This document shows, one piece after another, positions 1 to 5,280 of a stretch of DNA of 6,312 bases. The notes under the pieces were generated by a model. That model was not told where the DNA came from and did not search any database. It saw nothing but the letters and a program-made list of their open reading frames with translations. This DNA comes from Verrucomicrobia bacterium UBA5540 (GTDB lineage Bacteria > Verrucomicrobiota > Kiritimatiellia > Kiritimatiellales > Tichowtungiaceae): NCBI GenBank assembly GCA_002423675.1, contig DINM01000026.1, positions 3,766 to 10,077 of the forward strand. The letters run 5' to 3'. The first letter of the stretch is position 1. Each line of letters opens with the position of its first letter. The position numbers and the translations under genes are program-made.

Positions 1-740
1 GCGAGCACTTCGTCGGAAAAATTCTGCTGGAAACCGTGCGTGCGCAGGATGCATTGCATCTCGACGTTCGGATCATCCTTGTGACCCAGCGCTTCAATCA
101 CGGTTCCGGTCAGCGGCTTGAACGGATCGGTCCATTCGTCGAACTCAATCACCACCTTGTAATCCGCGGGCGTATCTTCAAGACCTTTTTCCCAGCCCGC
201 GACGCGGACATCATGCACGAGGCGCAGATTATCCGGGACGACCGTTGCATCATAGGGAGTGCGACGAAGAAGTCCGACGATTTCGGTGTTCTTGCGTTCG
301 AGCACTTCGACCACGCGGCCTTCGCGGTTTCCAAACCTTGGAACATTTCCGCTGCGTCCGCCGCGCCGGTCCGGCGCGGACTTTGGAAAGAGTTCGATTG
401 AAACGCGGTCTTCGTGAAGTGCGCACTTCAGGTCGTCATTGGCGATGTAAATTTCTTCTCCGCCGTCATCCGGTGCGAACAGGCCGAAGCCTTTTTCCAT
501 TACGCGCACGCTGCCGGTGATTTTGGGCTGATTTGAACTTTTTTCCGCCAGAGCCCAGCGGTTTTTGCGCAGGCATTTCGCCTTGCCCTGTCTCTGGAGG
601 TCGAGAAGCGCCTGGCGTAACTTGTTACGTTCGTTGTCGCGCAGACGGAGTTCCTTGGCGAGATCAGGTCGGGTCAGCGGCTGATATTTTGGTTTGTTCA
701 GGACGGCGAGAATACGCTGTTCGAGCGATAGATTTGTCAT
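1..740 (-). CDS. rnr: Ribonuclease R, N-terminal part (gene runs off left edge)
   Basis: Reading leftward from the ATG at 740-738, the frame is open for 246 codons to the window edge. The product is the start of an RNase II/R family 3'-5' exoribonuclease, a processive cytoplasmic enzyme that degrades structured RNA. Residues 1-65 look like the winged-helix domain of RNase R (QRILAVLNK, then PDLAKEL). Residues about 73-120 form the first cold-shock/OB domain (KITGSVRVMEKGFGLFAPDDG). Residues 141-246 match the second (GRVVEVLERKNTEIVG, DDPNVEMQCILRTHG), which precedes the RNB nuclease domain in this family. The catalytic RNB and S1 domains lie beyond the window, so activity cannot be judged. 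The basic Gly/Arg-rich linker at about 124-140 contains a TTCCAA-N3-TTGGAA palindrome that encodes PRFGN. No Shine-Dalgarno sequence precedes the ATG, but the N-terminal fit supports this start. glgA lies 130 bp upstream on the same strand. Confidence 0.9.
   Translation of the reverse strand, partial: MTNLSLEQRILAVLNKPKYQPLTRPDLAKELRLRDNERNKLRQALLDLQRQGKAKCLRKNRWALAEKSSNQPKITGSVRVMEKGFGLFAPDDGGEEIYIANDDLKCALHEDRVSIELFPKSAPDRRGGRSGNVPRFGNREGRVVEVLERKNTEIVGLLRRTPYDATVVPDNLRLVHDVRVAGWEKGLEDTPADYKVVIEFDEWTDPFKPLTGTVIEALGHKDDPNVEMQCILRTHGFQQNFSDEVL
329..343. repeat. TTCCAA-N3-TTGGAA palindrome, copy 1 (inside rnr)
   Basis: TTCCAAACCTTGGAA is a perfect 6-bp inverted repeat with spacer ACC. It lies in the part of rnr that encodes the linker between the two cold-shock domains. 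On the rnr strand it is read as (V)PRFGN and does not break the frame. The 15 bases are identical to copy 3 at 837-851. Confidence 0.85.
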
Positions 741-754
741 GCGGGGAGTCTAAT

Positions 755-780
755 CACGAATCACGCCAATTGACACGAAT
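755..780. repeat. CACGAAT-type short interspersed repeat
   Basis: CACGAAT occurs at 755-761 and again at 774-780, separated by a related CACGCCAATTGA stretch. Read on the minus strand this gives the ATTCGTGTCAATTGGCGTG type of phrase, which I recall from intergenic regions of various environmental bacteria. The second CACGAAT runs directly into the degenerate palindrome at 784-799. Confidence 0.5.
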
Positions 781-783
781 CTT

Positions 784-799
784 TTCCAAACATTGGGAA
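784..799. repeat. Degenerate TTCCAA palindrome, copy 2 (intergenic)
   Basis: TTCCAA-ACA-TTGGGAA is the same palindrome with one extra G in the right arm. Read on the minus strand it is TTCCCAATGTTTGGAA followed by AAGATTC. That closely resembles copy 5 at 5740-5754, which has the same TGT spacer and the same GATTC flank. Confidence 0.65.
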
Positions 800-806
800 A
801 ATTAAC

Positions 807-836
807 CACGGATGGACACGGATGTACGCGGATAAC
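807..836 (+). repeat. Three imperfect 10-bp tandem units
   Basis: CACGGATGGA (807-816), CACGGATGTA (817-826) and CGCGGATAAC (827-836) repeat with a 10-bp period, about one helical turn, and decay toward the right. The minus-strand reading is the ATCCGTGTCCATCCGTGG type of phrase. The units sit between two palindrome copies in the leader side of rnr. Function is unknown. Confidence 0.6.
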
Positions 837-851
837 TTCCAAACCTTGGAA
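837..851. repeat. TTCCAA-N3-TTGGAA palindrome, copy 3 (intergenic)
   Basis: TTCCAAACCTTGGAA is perfect, and the arms extend to 7 bp by a C836-G852 pair. It lies 19 bp past the glgA stop and is followed by GATTCAAG (852-859). The same GATTCAAG follows copy 5 at 5756-5763. The hairpin is not followed by a T-tract in the glgA direction, so a terminator role is not supported. Confidence 0.8.
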
Positions 852-870
852 GATTCAAGTCGCGCTGTCC

Positions 871-2496
871 CTACCCGCGATAGAGCTTTTCGATATACAG
901 TTTGGCGCTGTCGGCCCAGAGGAAGCGCGATTCGGCCGCGGCATCACAGATTTTTTTCCATCCGTCTTCGCCTGAAGGCTTCGCCGCGCCGCGGCCATTG
1001 GAATCTTCTGCGTGCAGTTTGAGCGCGGCGGCGAGCGCGGCGGCCATGTTGTCGATTTGTTCGTGCAGCGTTGCGCCTTCAAAGCCGAAGCCGTTGACAC
1101 CGGGTAGGACGGTGTCGCGCAGTCCGCCGGTGCGGTTAACAAGACAGGGCTGGCCGTTGCGCATGGCGAGCATTTGTCCGATGCCGCACGGCTCAAAGGA
1201 GCTGGGCATGAGGAAGAGATCGCCGGAGGCATACAGTGCGTCGGAGAGTCCGGCGGCGTAGCTGTTCAGGAACAGGAAGTTGTTGTGCGTAGCGGCGATT
1301 CCGGTGAGAAAAATTTCCGTTTCCCGGTCGCCGGTGCCCAGCAGGATGTAGAGGCCTTTCGGACCGAGCACCTGAAGGATTTTTTCAAGACCGGTTTTGC
1401 CGTCATTGCCGGGTGCTTTGAGTAAAAGCATTTTTTGATCCACCACGCGGCTGATACTGACGGCGATGAATGAGGGTTTACTGCGGGCGGCCAGCAGTTT
1501 TTCCAAGGTTTGGAAAAGTGTGTAGTCGGCGAAGGAAAGCGCGGTGCGGTGCGAGGCCCAGCGGACGGCTTCGGCCTTAATGAGTGAATAGAGTTCTTTG
1601 GCGCCGATTTTAGCGGGCCGTCCGGCGGGATATTCACAGCCGTTGAGAATGCCATGCAGCCGGCCTTCGGCCATGGCGCGCTGCAGGTCGCCGTTGAGTC
1701 CTTCACCACCGAAGAACTGCGGTGGACGGCTGGGTTCGAGAATTTCTTTCGCGTAGGAGGGAGAAACAGCATGCACGGCGTCGGCCAGCCGGATGCCGAT
1801 GGCCATCGGGTTAATGCAGTCGATCCAGCGCGGATCGCGCACTTCGTCGGGAATTTCATTGCCGAAGTCGATGTCCGGATACCAGCTTTCGAGCGAAGAG
1901 CGGTCGCCGCTGATCGGGCGAACCCCTTGCAGTGCAAGGTTGTGGATTGTGTAAACGGTACGGAGATTTTTCAGCGCGGCAAAGGCCGGGTCGTATTTCC
2001 TTAATAGGAGAAGGAAAGCGGCGTGCCAGTCGTGCAGGTGCAGAATATTGAGCTGGCCGAAGAGGTTGTTCTGTACAGCGGCGGCGACTGCGGCGCAAAA
2101 ACAGGCGAATTTGGTGGCATCTGTGGCAAACGGCCGGCCGAGTGGATCGTTGCTGTAGATCTCGTACTGTTCCCGTTCGGCGTTGTAGTGCAGGAAGGCG
2201 GGGTGATCGATGACATAGTGCACAGAGAGCGCCGCCGCCTGAGTGCGCGGGCGAACGCGGTAAAGCGTCGCCTGATCCGGATGCCCGGCAAATGGAAAAT
2301 GAATGGATGCAACGCGGGTGGCGCCGTCCAGCTCGTGTAGAAAACCGTATGAAGGGGTGACGATTGAGGTTTTACACCCCTGATCGGCCAGTGCAGCAGG
2401 AATATCACGAATGACATCGCCGATTCCGCCGACTTTACAGCGTGCAATGCCGTCGTTTTCCGCGGCGACCATCAGAATATTCAATGAATTGCTCAT
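871..2496 (-). CDS. glgA: Glycogen/starch synthase (ADP-glucose type, GT5)
   Basis: The 541-residue product is a GT5 glycogen synthase, which transfers glucose from ADP-glucose to the non-reducing end of an alpha-1,4-glucan in the cytoplasm. The N-terminal Rossmann domain carries KVGGIGDV (21-28, the family KxGGLxDV acceptor/nucleotide loop), HDWHA (155-159), YTIHN (182-186) and GILNG (282-286). The C-terminal domain starts near 342 with SR..DQK (R350 and K355, with the spacing of the nucleotide-phosphate-binding pair in E. coli GlgA). It continues with GTGD (387-390), FEPCG (434-438, containing the conserved Glu) and GGLRDTV (457-463). At 541 residues it is somewhat longer than E. coli GlgA (477). 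VDQKMLLL replaces the usual DQKG, a minor deviation. A perfect palindrome encodes FQTLE (328-332) at the inter-domain junction. The start precedes the conserved beta strand (NILMVAAE), but no Shine-Dalgarno is visible. The stop is TAG. It is divergent from ilvB, and no other glycogen gene is in view. Confidence 0.93.
   Translation of the reverse strand: MSNSLNILMVAAENDGIARCKVGGIGDVIRDIPAALADQGCKTSIVTPSYGFLHELDGATRVASIHFPFAGHPDQATLYRVRPRTQAAALSVHYVIDHPAFLHYNAEREQYEIYSNDPLGRPFATDATKFACFCAAVAAAVQNNLFGQLNILHLHDWHAAFLLLLRKYDPAFAALKNLRTVYTIHNLALQGVRPISGDRSSLESWYPDIDFGNEIPDEVRDPRWIDCINPMAIGIRLADAVHAVSPSYAKEILEPSRPPQFFGGEGLNGDLQRAMAEGRLHGILNGCEYPAGRPAKIGAKELYSLIKAEAVRWASHRTALSFADYTLFQTLEKLLAARSKPSFIAVSISRVVDQKMLLLKAPGNDGKTGLEKILQVLGPKGLYILLGTGDRETEIFLTGIAATHNNFLFLNSYAAGLSDALYASGDLFLMPSSFEPCGIGQMLAMRNGQPCLVNRTGGLRDTVLPGVNGFGFEGATLHEQIDNMAAALAAALKLHAEDSNGRGAAKPSGEDGWKKICDAAAESRFLWADSAKLYIEKLYRG
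1501..1515. repeat. TTCCAA-N3-TTGGAA palindrome, copy 4 (inside glgA)
   Basis: TTCCAAGGTTTGGAA is perfect, with arms extending to 8 bp (TTTTCCAA at 1499-1506, TTGGAAAA at 1510-1517). On the glgA strand it is TTCCAAACCTTGGAA, identical to copies 1 and 3, and is read FQTLE. It falls in the variable hinge between the two glycosyltransferase domains. Confidence 0.85.
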
Positions 2497-2671
2497 GGGG
2501 CGCGATCATATCAAAGGGTTTGGTCTGCCGGAAGAAGCTTTTTTGGGTTTAAAATGAGTGGATTGGGTTTTTGAATGCAAAAATGGCCTTAAATTTTGGT
2601 TAAATTTTTGTTTCGTTAAAAAACACACATCAAAATGAATCTTATTTTTGTTAAAAAAATTAAAAATAGCC

Positions 2672-2699
2672 TTGATGTATCAAAAAACAGTGGTATTTT
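2672..2699 (+). promoter_or_regulatory. Probable sigma70-type promoter of ilvB
   Basis: TTGATG (2672-2677) could serve as the -35 element. After a 16-bp spacer comes TATTTT (2694-2699), preceded by TG at 2691-2692, giving an extended -10 (TGGTATTTT). Initiation would fall near 2705, leaving a leader of about 35 bases before ilvB. The -35 element lies inside a 12-bp palindrome, TTGAT-GT-ATCAA (2672-2683), which could be an operator. These are motif matches only. Confidence 0.45.
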
Positions 2700-2728
2700 T
2701 CGTTCATATTTTTAAGGCGAATTGGATT

Positions 2729-2736
2729 TAAGGAGA
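2729..2736 (+). promoter_or_regulatory. Shine-Dalgarno of ilvB
   Basis: TAAGGAGA is an almost full-length Shine-Dalgarno. AGGAG (2731-2735) ends 6 bases before the ATG at 2742. It fixes the ilvB start. Only the two ilv genes in this window have such a site. Confidence 0.8.
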
Positions 2737-2741
2737 AAACG

Positions 2742-4475
2742 ATGGAAAAAATAGTCATGGATGGCGGTCAGGCGCTGATCAAGTGTCTGGAGGCGGAAGG
2801 AGTCGAGTATATTTTCGGATATTCCGGCGGATCGGTGATTCCAATTTTTGATGCCATGATCACCACGCCCAGCAACATTAAGTTTATTCTGGTTCGCCAC
2901 GAGCAGGGTGCCGCGCATATGGCAGACGGCTATGCCCGCGCCACTGGCAAGCCGGCTGTTGTTCTCGTCACCAGCGGTCCGGGAGCCACCAATATTATTA
3001 CCGGTATCATGACAGCCCAGATGGACTCTGTTCCGATGATTTGTCTGACGGGTCAATCCGTCTCGTGGATGATCGGCAAAGACGCGTTCCAGGAAGCGGA
3101 TATTTTCGGCATGACCATGCCGGTTGTTAAGCACAGCTATCTACTCAAAACCACCAACGACATTCCGCGCACTATTCGCGAGGCATTTCACATTTCCACC
3201 ACCGGCCGACCCGGCCCGGTTTTGATCGACATTCCCAAAGACATGAGCGCCGGCCCGTTCACCGGCGATCTGCATGCCGAAATGGATATTCCCGGCTACA
3301 AAACCCGGGCGGAATCTATCGACATCGACAAAGTTAAAGAAATTGCCGAGGCGATCAGCAAATCCCAGCGCCCCGTTATTCTGGCCGGACACGGGGTTAT
3401 GATTTCCGGTGCAAAGGATGCTTTGCGCGCGCTGGCGGAAAAAATGAAGGCTCCGATTACCACCACGCTGCTGGGCAAAGGCATTTTTCCTGAAACACAC
3501 GATCTGTCGCTCGGGTGGCTTGGCATGCACGGTACCGCTTATGCCAACAAAGCCATGTGCGAATGCGATCTGCTGCTGAACATCGGTTCGCGTTTTGACG
3601 ACCGCATTATCGGCGATCCGAAATGGTTCTGCAAAGACGCCGTCGTCATTCACGCTGACATCGATCCGGCGGAAATCGGAAAAATGATTCAGCCGCAATA
3701 CCACTGCATTGCCGACGCCCGGATATTTCTCGAAGAGCTGATCAAGCATGTCGGCAAGCTTAACACCGCCGAGTGGCTCAAAACCATCGACAGTTGGAAG
3801 CAAAAATATCCGCTCAAATTCAAGCGGCAGGGCAACCTCAAAATGCAGCACGTCATCGACGAGTTCTACAAACTTTCCGAAGGGAAAGCCGTTGTTGTCA
3901 CCGACGTCGGCCAGCATCAGATGTGGGCCGCGCAGTTCTATAAAACCGACGAACCGAATAACTTCCTCAGTTCCGGAGGCGCGGGCACCATGGGCTACGG
4001 TGTTCCGGCGGCCATCGGCGCGCAGCTCGGCCGTCCGGACGAGAACGTGTGGGTGGTCGTCGGCGACGGCGGCTTCCAGATGACCGAATTTGAACTTGCC
4101 ACCGCCGCGCTCTACAAACTGCCGGTCAAGTTTGTTGTTCTCAACAACCACTACCTCGGCATGGTTCGCCAGTGGCAGGAACTCTTCTATGAAGACCGCA
4201 TGAGCGGCGTTGATCTCGAAGGAAACCCCGACTTCGTCAAACTGGCCGATGCATACGGCATCAAAGGCTTCAACCTGCGCCGCCCCGGCGACGTCAAACG
4301 CGTCATCAAAGCCGCGCTTGCCTATAATGACGGTCCGTGCCTCATCAACTGCGAGGTTGAAAAAACCGACAACGTTTTCCCGATGATTCCTGCCGGAAAA
4401 CCCATCGAGGCGATGATCATTGAAGCCCCGAAATCCGGCGGTAAAAAACTTGAAAAACCGACGGGATCAACATAA
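2742..4475 (+). CDS. ilvB: Acetolactate synthase large (catalytic) subunit
   Basis: The 577-residue product is the ThDP-dependent acetohydroxyacid synthase catalytic subunit. It condenses two pyruvates to acetolactate, or pyruvate with 2-ketobutyrate to acetohydroxybutyrate, for valine, leucine and isoleucine synthesis. The N-terminal PYR domain (about 5-170) has GYSGG (26-30), the catalytic Glu54 in RHEQGAAHMADGYAR, Gln105 and K113-DAFQE. The central domain (about 195-330) includes FDDR (285-288). The C-terminal PP domain (about 385-540) has the ThDP/Mg motif GDGG (441-444) with NN at 468-469, and W478 in VRQWQE, the usual Trp of the active-site cap. Length is normal for the family. Oddities are Ser28 in place of the common Pro of GYPGG, and QSVSWM (105-110) where QV followed by other residues is usual. 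The start is fixed by a strong Shine-Dalgarno. It is followed after 146 bp by ilvN and is presumably co-transcribed with it. Confidence 0.97.
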   Translation: MEKIVMDGGQALIKCLEAEGVEYIFGYSGGSVIPIFDAMITTPSNIKFILVRHEQGAAHMADGYARATGKPAVVLVTSGPGATNIITGIMTAQMDSVPMICLTGQSVSWMIGKDAFQEADIFGMTMPVVKHSYLLKTTNDIPRTIREAFHISTTGRPGPVLIDIPKDMSAGPFTGDLHAEMDIPGYKTRAESIDIDKVKEIAEAISKSQRPVILAGHGVMISGAKDALRALAEKMKAPITTTLLGKGIFPETHDLSLGWLGMHGTAYANKAMCECDLLLNIGSRFDDRIIGDPKWFCKDAVVIHADIDPAEIGKMIQPQYHCIADARIFLEELIKHVGKLNTAEWLKTIDSWKQKYPLKFKRQGNLKMQHVIDEFYKLSEGKAVVVTDVGQHQMWAAQFYKTDEPNNFLSSGGAGTMGYGVPAAIGAQLGRPDENVWVVVGDGGFQMTEFELATAALYKLPVKFVVLNNHYLGMVRQWQELFYEDRMSGVDLEGNPDFVKLADAYGIKGFNLRRPGDVKRVIKAALAYNDGPCLINCEVEKTDNVFPMIPAGKPIEAMIIEAPKSGGKKLEKPTGST

Positions 4476-4546
4476 GGCTCGAATACCGAAGCACCCAAAC
4501 ACCCAAGGAAAAAGTATAATGACTAAATGCCCAATGATCGTCTTGG

Positions 4547-4563
4547 TTCGTGCTTCGGACTTA
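4547..4563 (+). repeat. TTCGTGCTTCGGAYTTA repeat, copy A
   Basis: TTCGTGCTTCGGACTTA lies between ilvB and ilvN, in the loop of the long hairpin. Sixteen of its 17 bases are identical to 5264-5280, just before the radical SAM gene, and in the same orientation. The two are the clearest shared piece of the two plus-strand intergenic regions. Confidence 0.65.
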
Positions 4564-4609
4564 CGTTTTCCTTCGTGTCTGGGTATTTCGTCATTCGTCA
4601 TTTTAATAT

Positions 4610-4614
4610 AGGAG
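4610..4614 (+). promoter_or_regulatory. Shine-Dalgarno of ilvN
   Basis: AGGAG ends 7 bases before the ATG at 4622, within ATATAGGAGAGAG. It supports the ilvN start and independent translation initiation despite the 146-bp gap after ilvB. Confidence 0.8.
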
Positions 4615-4621
4615 AGAGTTT

Positions 4622-5122
4622 ATGATTAACACAAAGCCCATTCACACTCTGAGTGTTTACGTTTCCAATAAACCCGGCGTTCTGGCCCGCGTTGCGCAGA
4701 CCTTCTCACGGCGCGGCTACAACATCGAATCGCTTGTCGTCTCGCCCGCCATCGACGGTCATTTTTCGCGCATGACCATCGGCGTCAGCGGCGAAGCCGA
4801 CGGACTCGATCAGATCATTCGTCAGGTCAGCAAACTCATCGACGTTCTGCACTGCACCGACCACACCGACGACGCGGTCGTCGTCAAAGAAATGGGACTC
4901 ATCAAAATCGCCGTCGCGGCCGAAGATCGCGGCGAAGCTCTGCAGATCGCCGAACACTTCGGTTGCAAAACCGTCGATTTAACGGAAACCTCCATGATTC
5001 TGCAGGCCGTCGGTGATCCGGCGAAAATCGACGCGCTCGTCGAGATGATCGAAAAATTCAAAATCATCGAGCTCGTCCGCACCGGAAAAGTCCTGCTCGC
5101 CCGCGGCGCCGAAACCACCTAA
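4622..5122 (+). CDS. ilvN: Acetolactate synthase small (regulatory) subunit
   Basis: The 166-residue product is the regulatory subunit that binds IlvB, stimulates it and confers valine feedback inhibition. An ACT domain spans about 7-80 (SNKPGVLARVAQTFSRRGYN, then IESLVVSP). N16, G19 and N34 align with E. coli IlvH N11, G14 and N29, which are linked to valine binding, so valine sensitivity is expected. The C-terminal subunit domain (about 88-163) has EMGLIKIAV, the FGCKTVDL segment and the typical ending VRTGKVLLARG. Length is typical of bacterial IlvN/IlvH. I use ilvN, though ilvH would be an equally valid name. It lies downstream of ilvB on the same strand and is followed almost at once by a GC-rich hairpin. 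Confidence 0.96.
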   Translation: MINTKPIHTLSVYVSNKPGVLARVAQTFSRRGYNIESLVVSPAIDGHFSRMTIGVSGEADGLDQIIRQVSKLIDVLHCTDHTDDAVVVKEMGLIKIAVAAEDRGEALQIAEHFGCKTVDLTETSMILQAVGDPAKIDALVEMIEKFKIIELVRTGKVLLARGAETT

Positions 5123-5123
5123 A

Positions 5124-5146
5124 CCGGTGCGGCGGTGCCGCACCGG
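5124..5146 (+). terminator. GC hairpin just after ilvN (possible terminator)
   Basis: CCGGTGCGGC (5124-5133) and GCCGCACCGG (5137-5146) form a perfect 10-bp stem with a 3-base GGT loop, starting 2 bases after the ilvN stop. The position suits transcript ending or 3'-end protection. However, AAACTCG follows instead of a T-tract, so it is not a canonical rho-independent terminator. Confidence 0.5.
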
Positions 5147-5194
5147 AAACTCGAAGCTCGAATTTCGAATTCCGAAACAATGCAGAACAGGTAA

Positions 5195-5222
5195 ATTCAA
5201 ATGGGAAGCGCCCTATTTGAAT
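5195..5222. repeat. AT-rich inverted repeat
   Basis: ATTCAAAT-GGG (5195-5205) pairs with CCC-T-ATTTGAAT (5211-5222). This gives an 11-bp stem with one bulged T and an AAGCG loop. No T-tract follows on the plus strand. It could be the core of a dispersed intergenic element. Confidence 0.5.
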
Positions 5223-5263
5223 CATTCTGATTTGATGGTTTGAATTTGTTCCGGATTTAGGGT

Positions 5264-5280
5264 TTCGTGCTTCGGATTTA
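5264..5280 (+). repeat. TTCGTGCTTCGGAYTTA repeat, copy B, abutting a start codon
   Basis: TTCGTGCTTCGGATTTA differs from 4547-4563 at one base. Its last A is the first base of the radical SAM start codon, so the repeat occupies the place where a ribosome binding site would normally be. Confidence 0.65.

Larger units (their letters stand above)
741..870. other. Repeat-filled glgA-rnr intergenic region
   Basis: This 130-bp gap lies downstream of glgA and upstream of rnr. It consists mainly of repeats: CACGAAT motifs (755-761 and 774-780), a degenerate palindrome (784-799), three 10-bp CACGGATGGA-like units (807-836) and a perfect palindrome (837-851). I see no convincing rho-independent terminator for glgA. 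I also see no clear promoter or ribosome binding site for rnr, so rnr may be co-transcribed with glgA or use signals within the repeats. Confidence 0.6.
2497..2741. promoter_or_regulatory. AT-rich divergent glgA/ilvB control region
   Basis: These 245 bp separate two divergent genes and are far richer in A+T than the flanking coding DNA, especially 2571-2720. TTGGGTTT is repeated at 2543-2550 and 2563-2570, exactly 20 bp apart. GTTAAAAAA occurs near 2615 and 2650. ACATCAA (2627-2633) is the inverse of TTGATGT (2672-2678). Runs of A and T suggest curved or easily melted DNA. A promoter can be proposed for ilvB but I could not choose one for glgA. Confidence 0.6.
4476..4621. repeat. ilvB-ilvN intercistronic repeat with long imperfect hairpin
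   Basis: This 146-bp gap is unusually long for an ilvBN pair. Arms 4487-4512 and 4566-4590 can form about 22 base pairs, starting with AAGGAAAA/TTTTCCTT and continuing outward with small mismatches around a 53-base loop. CCGAAGCAC (4486-4494) is also the inverse of GTGCTTCGG (4550-4558). The stretch includes ATGACTAAATGCCCAATGA-type and TCATTCGTCATTT sequence that resembles dispersed intergenic repeats. TATAAT at 4515-4520 could be the -10 of an internal promoter for ilvN, but I see no good -35. An open frame crosses the region but encodes nothing recognisable. Confidence 0.6.
5123..5279. other. Repeat-rich gap between ilvN and the radical SAM gene
   Basis: The 157-bp gap contains a GC hairpin (5124-5146), a CTCGAAGCTCGAATTTCGAA-type stretch (5150-5169), an AT-rich hairpin (5195-5222) and a final TTCGTGCTTCGGATTTA that runs into the start codon at 5280. 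AAATTCAAA (5193-5201) can also pair with TTTGAATTT (5239-5247), so two alternative folds exist. Read on the minus strand, the right end is an AATCCGAAGCACGAAACCC type of phrase. I see no ordinary promoter or Shine-Dalgarno for the downstream gene. Confidence 0.55.

Noticed and set aside
367..378. Possible extra TTCCAA/TTGGAA element in rnr
   Set aside because: Only the TTGGAA half is present (ACTTTGGAAAGA) with no matching left arm.
36..401. 121-codon plus-strand frame at the left edge
   Set aside because: It is antisense to the RNase R reading frame, which has clear cold-shock domain sequence and runs off the edge.
1266..1937. 223-codon minus-strand frame inside glgA
   Set aside because: It is an out-of-frame shadow of glgA with a Ser/Pro/Arg-rich low-complexity product. 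The glgA frame carries all the GT5 motifs.
3141..4151. 336-codon open frame on the minus strand opposite ilvB
   Set aside because: It lies wholly antisense to a clear acetolactate synthase, has no recognisable domain, and is explained by the codon composition of ilvB.
4420..4611. 63-codon frame bridging ilvB and ilvN
   Set aside because: It overlaps the ilvB 3' end out of frame and then runs through repeat sequence. It has no ribosome binding site and no recognisable product.
5195..5222. AT-rich hairpin as a rho-independent terminator
   Set aside because: The stem is mostly A-T, has a bulge, and is followed by CATTCTG rather than a T-run.
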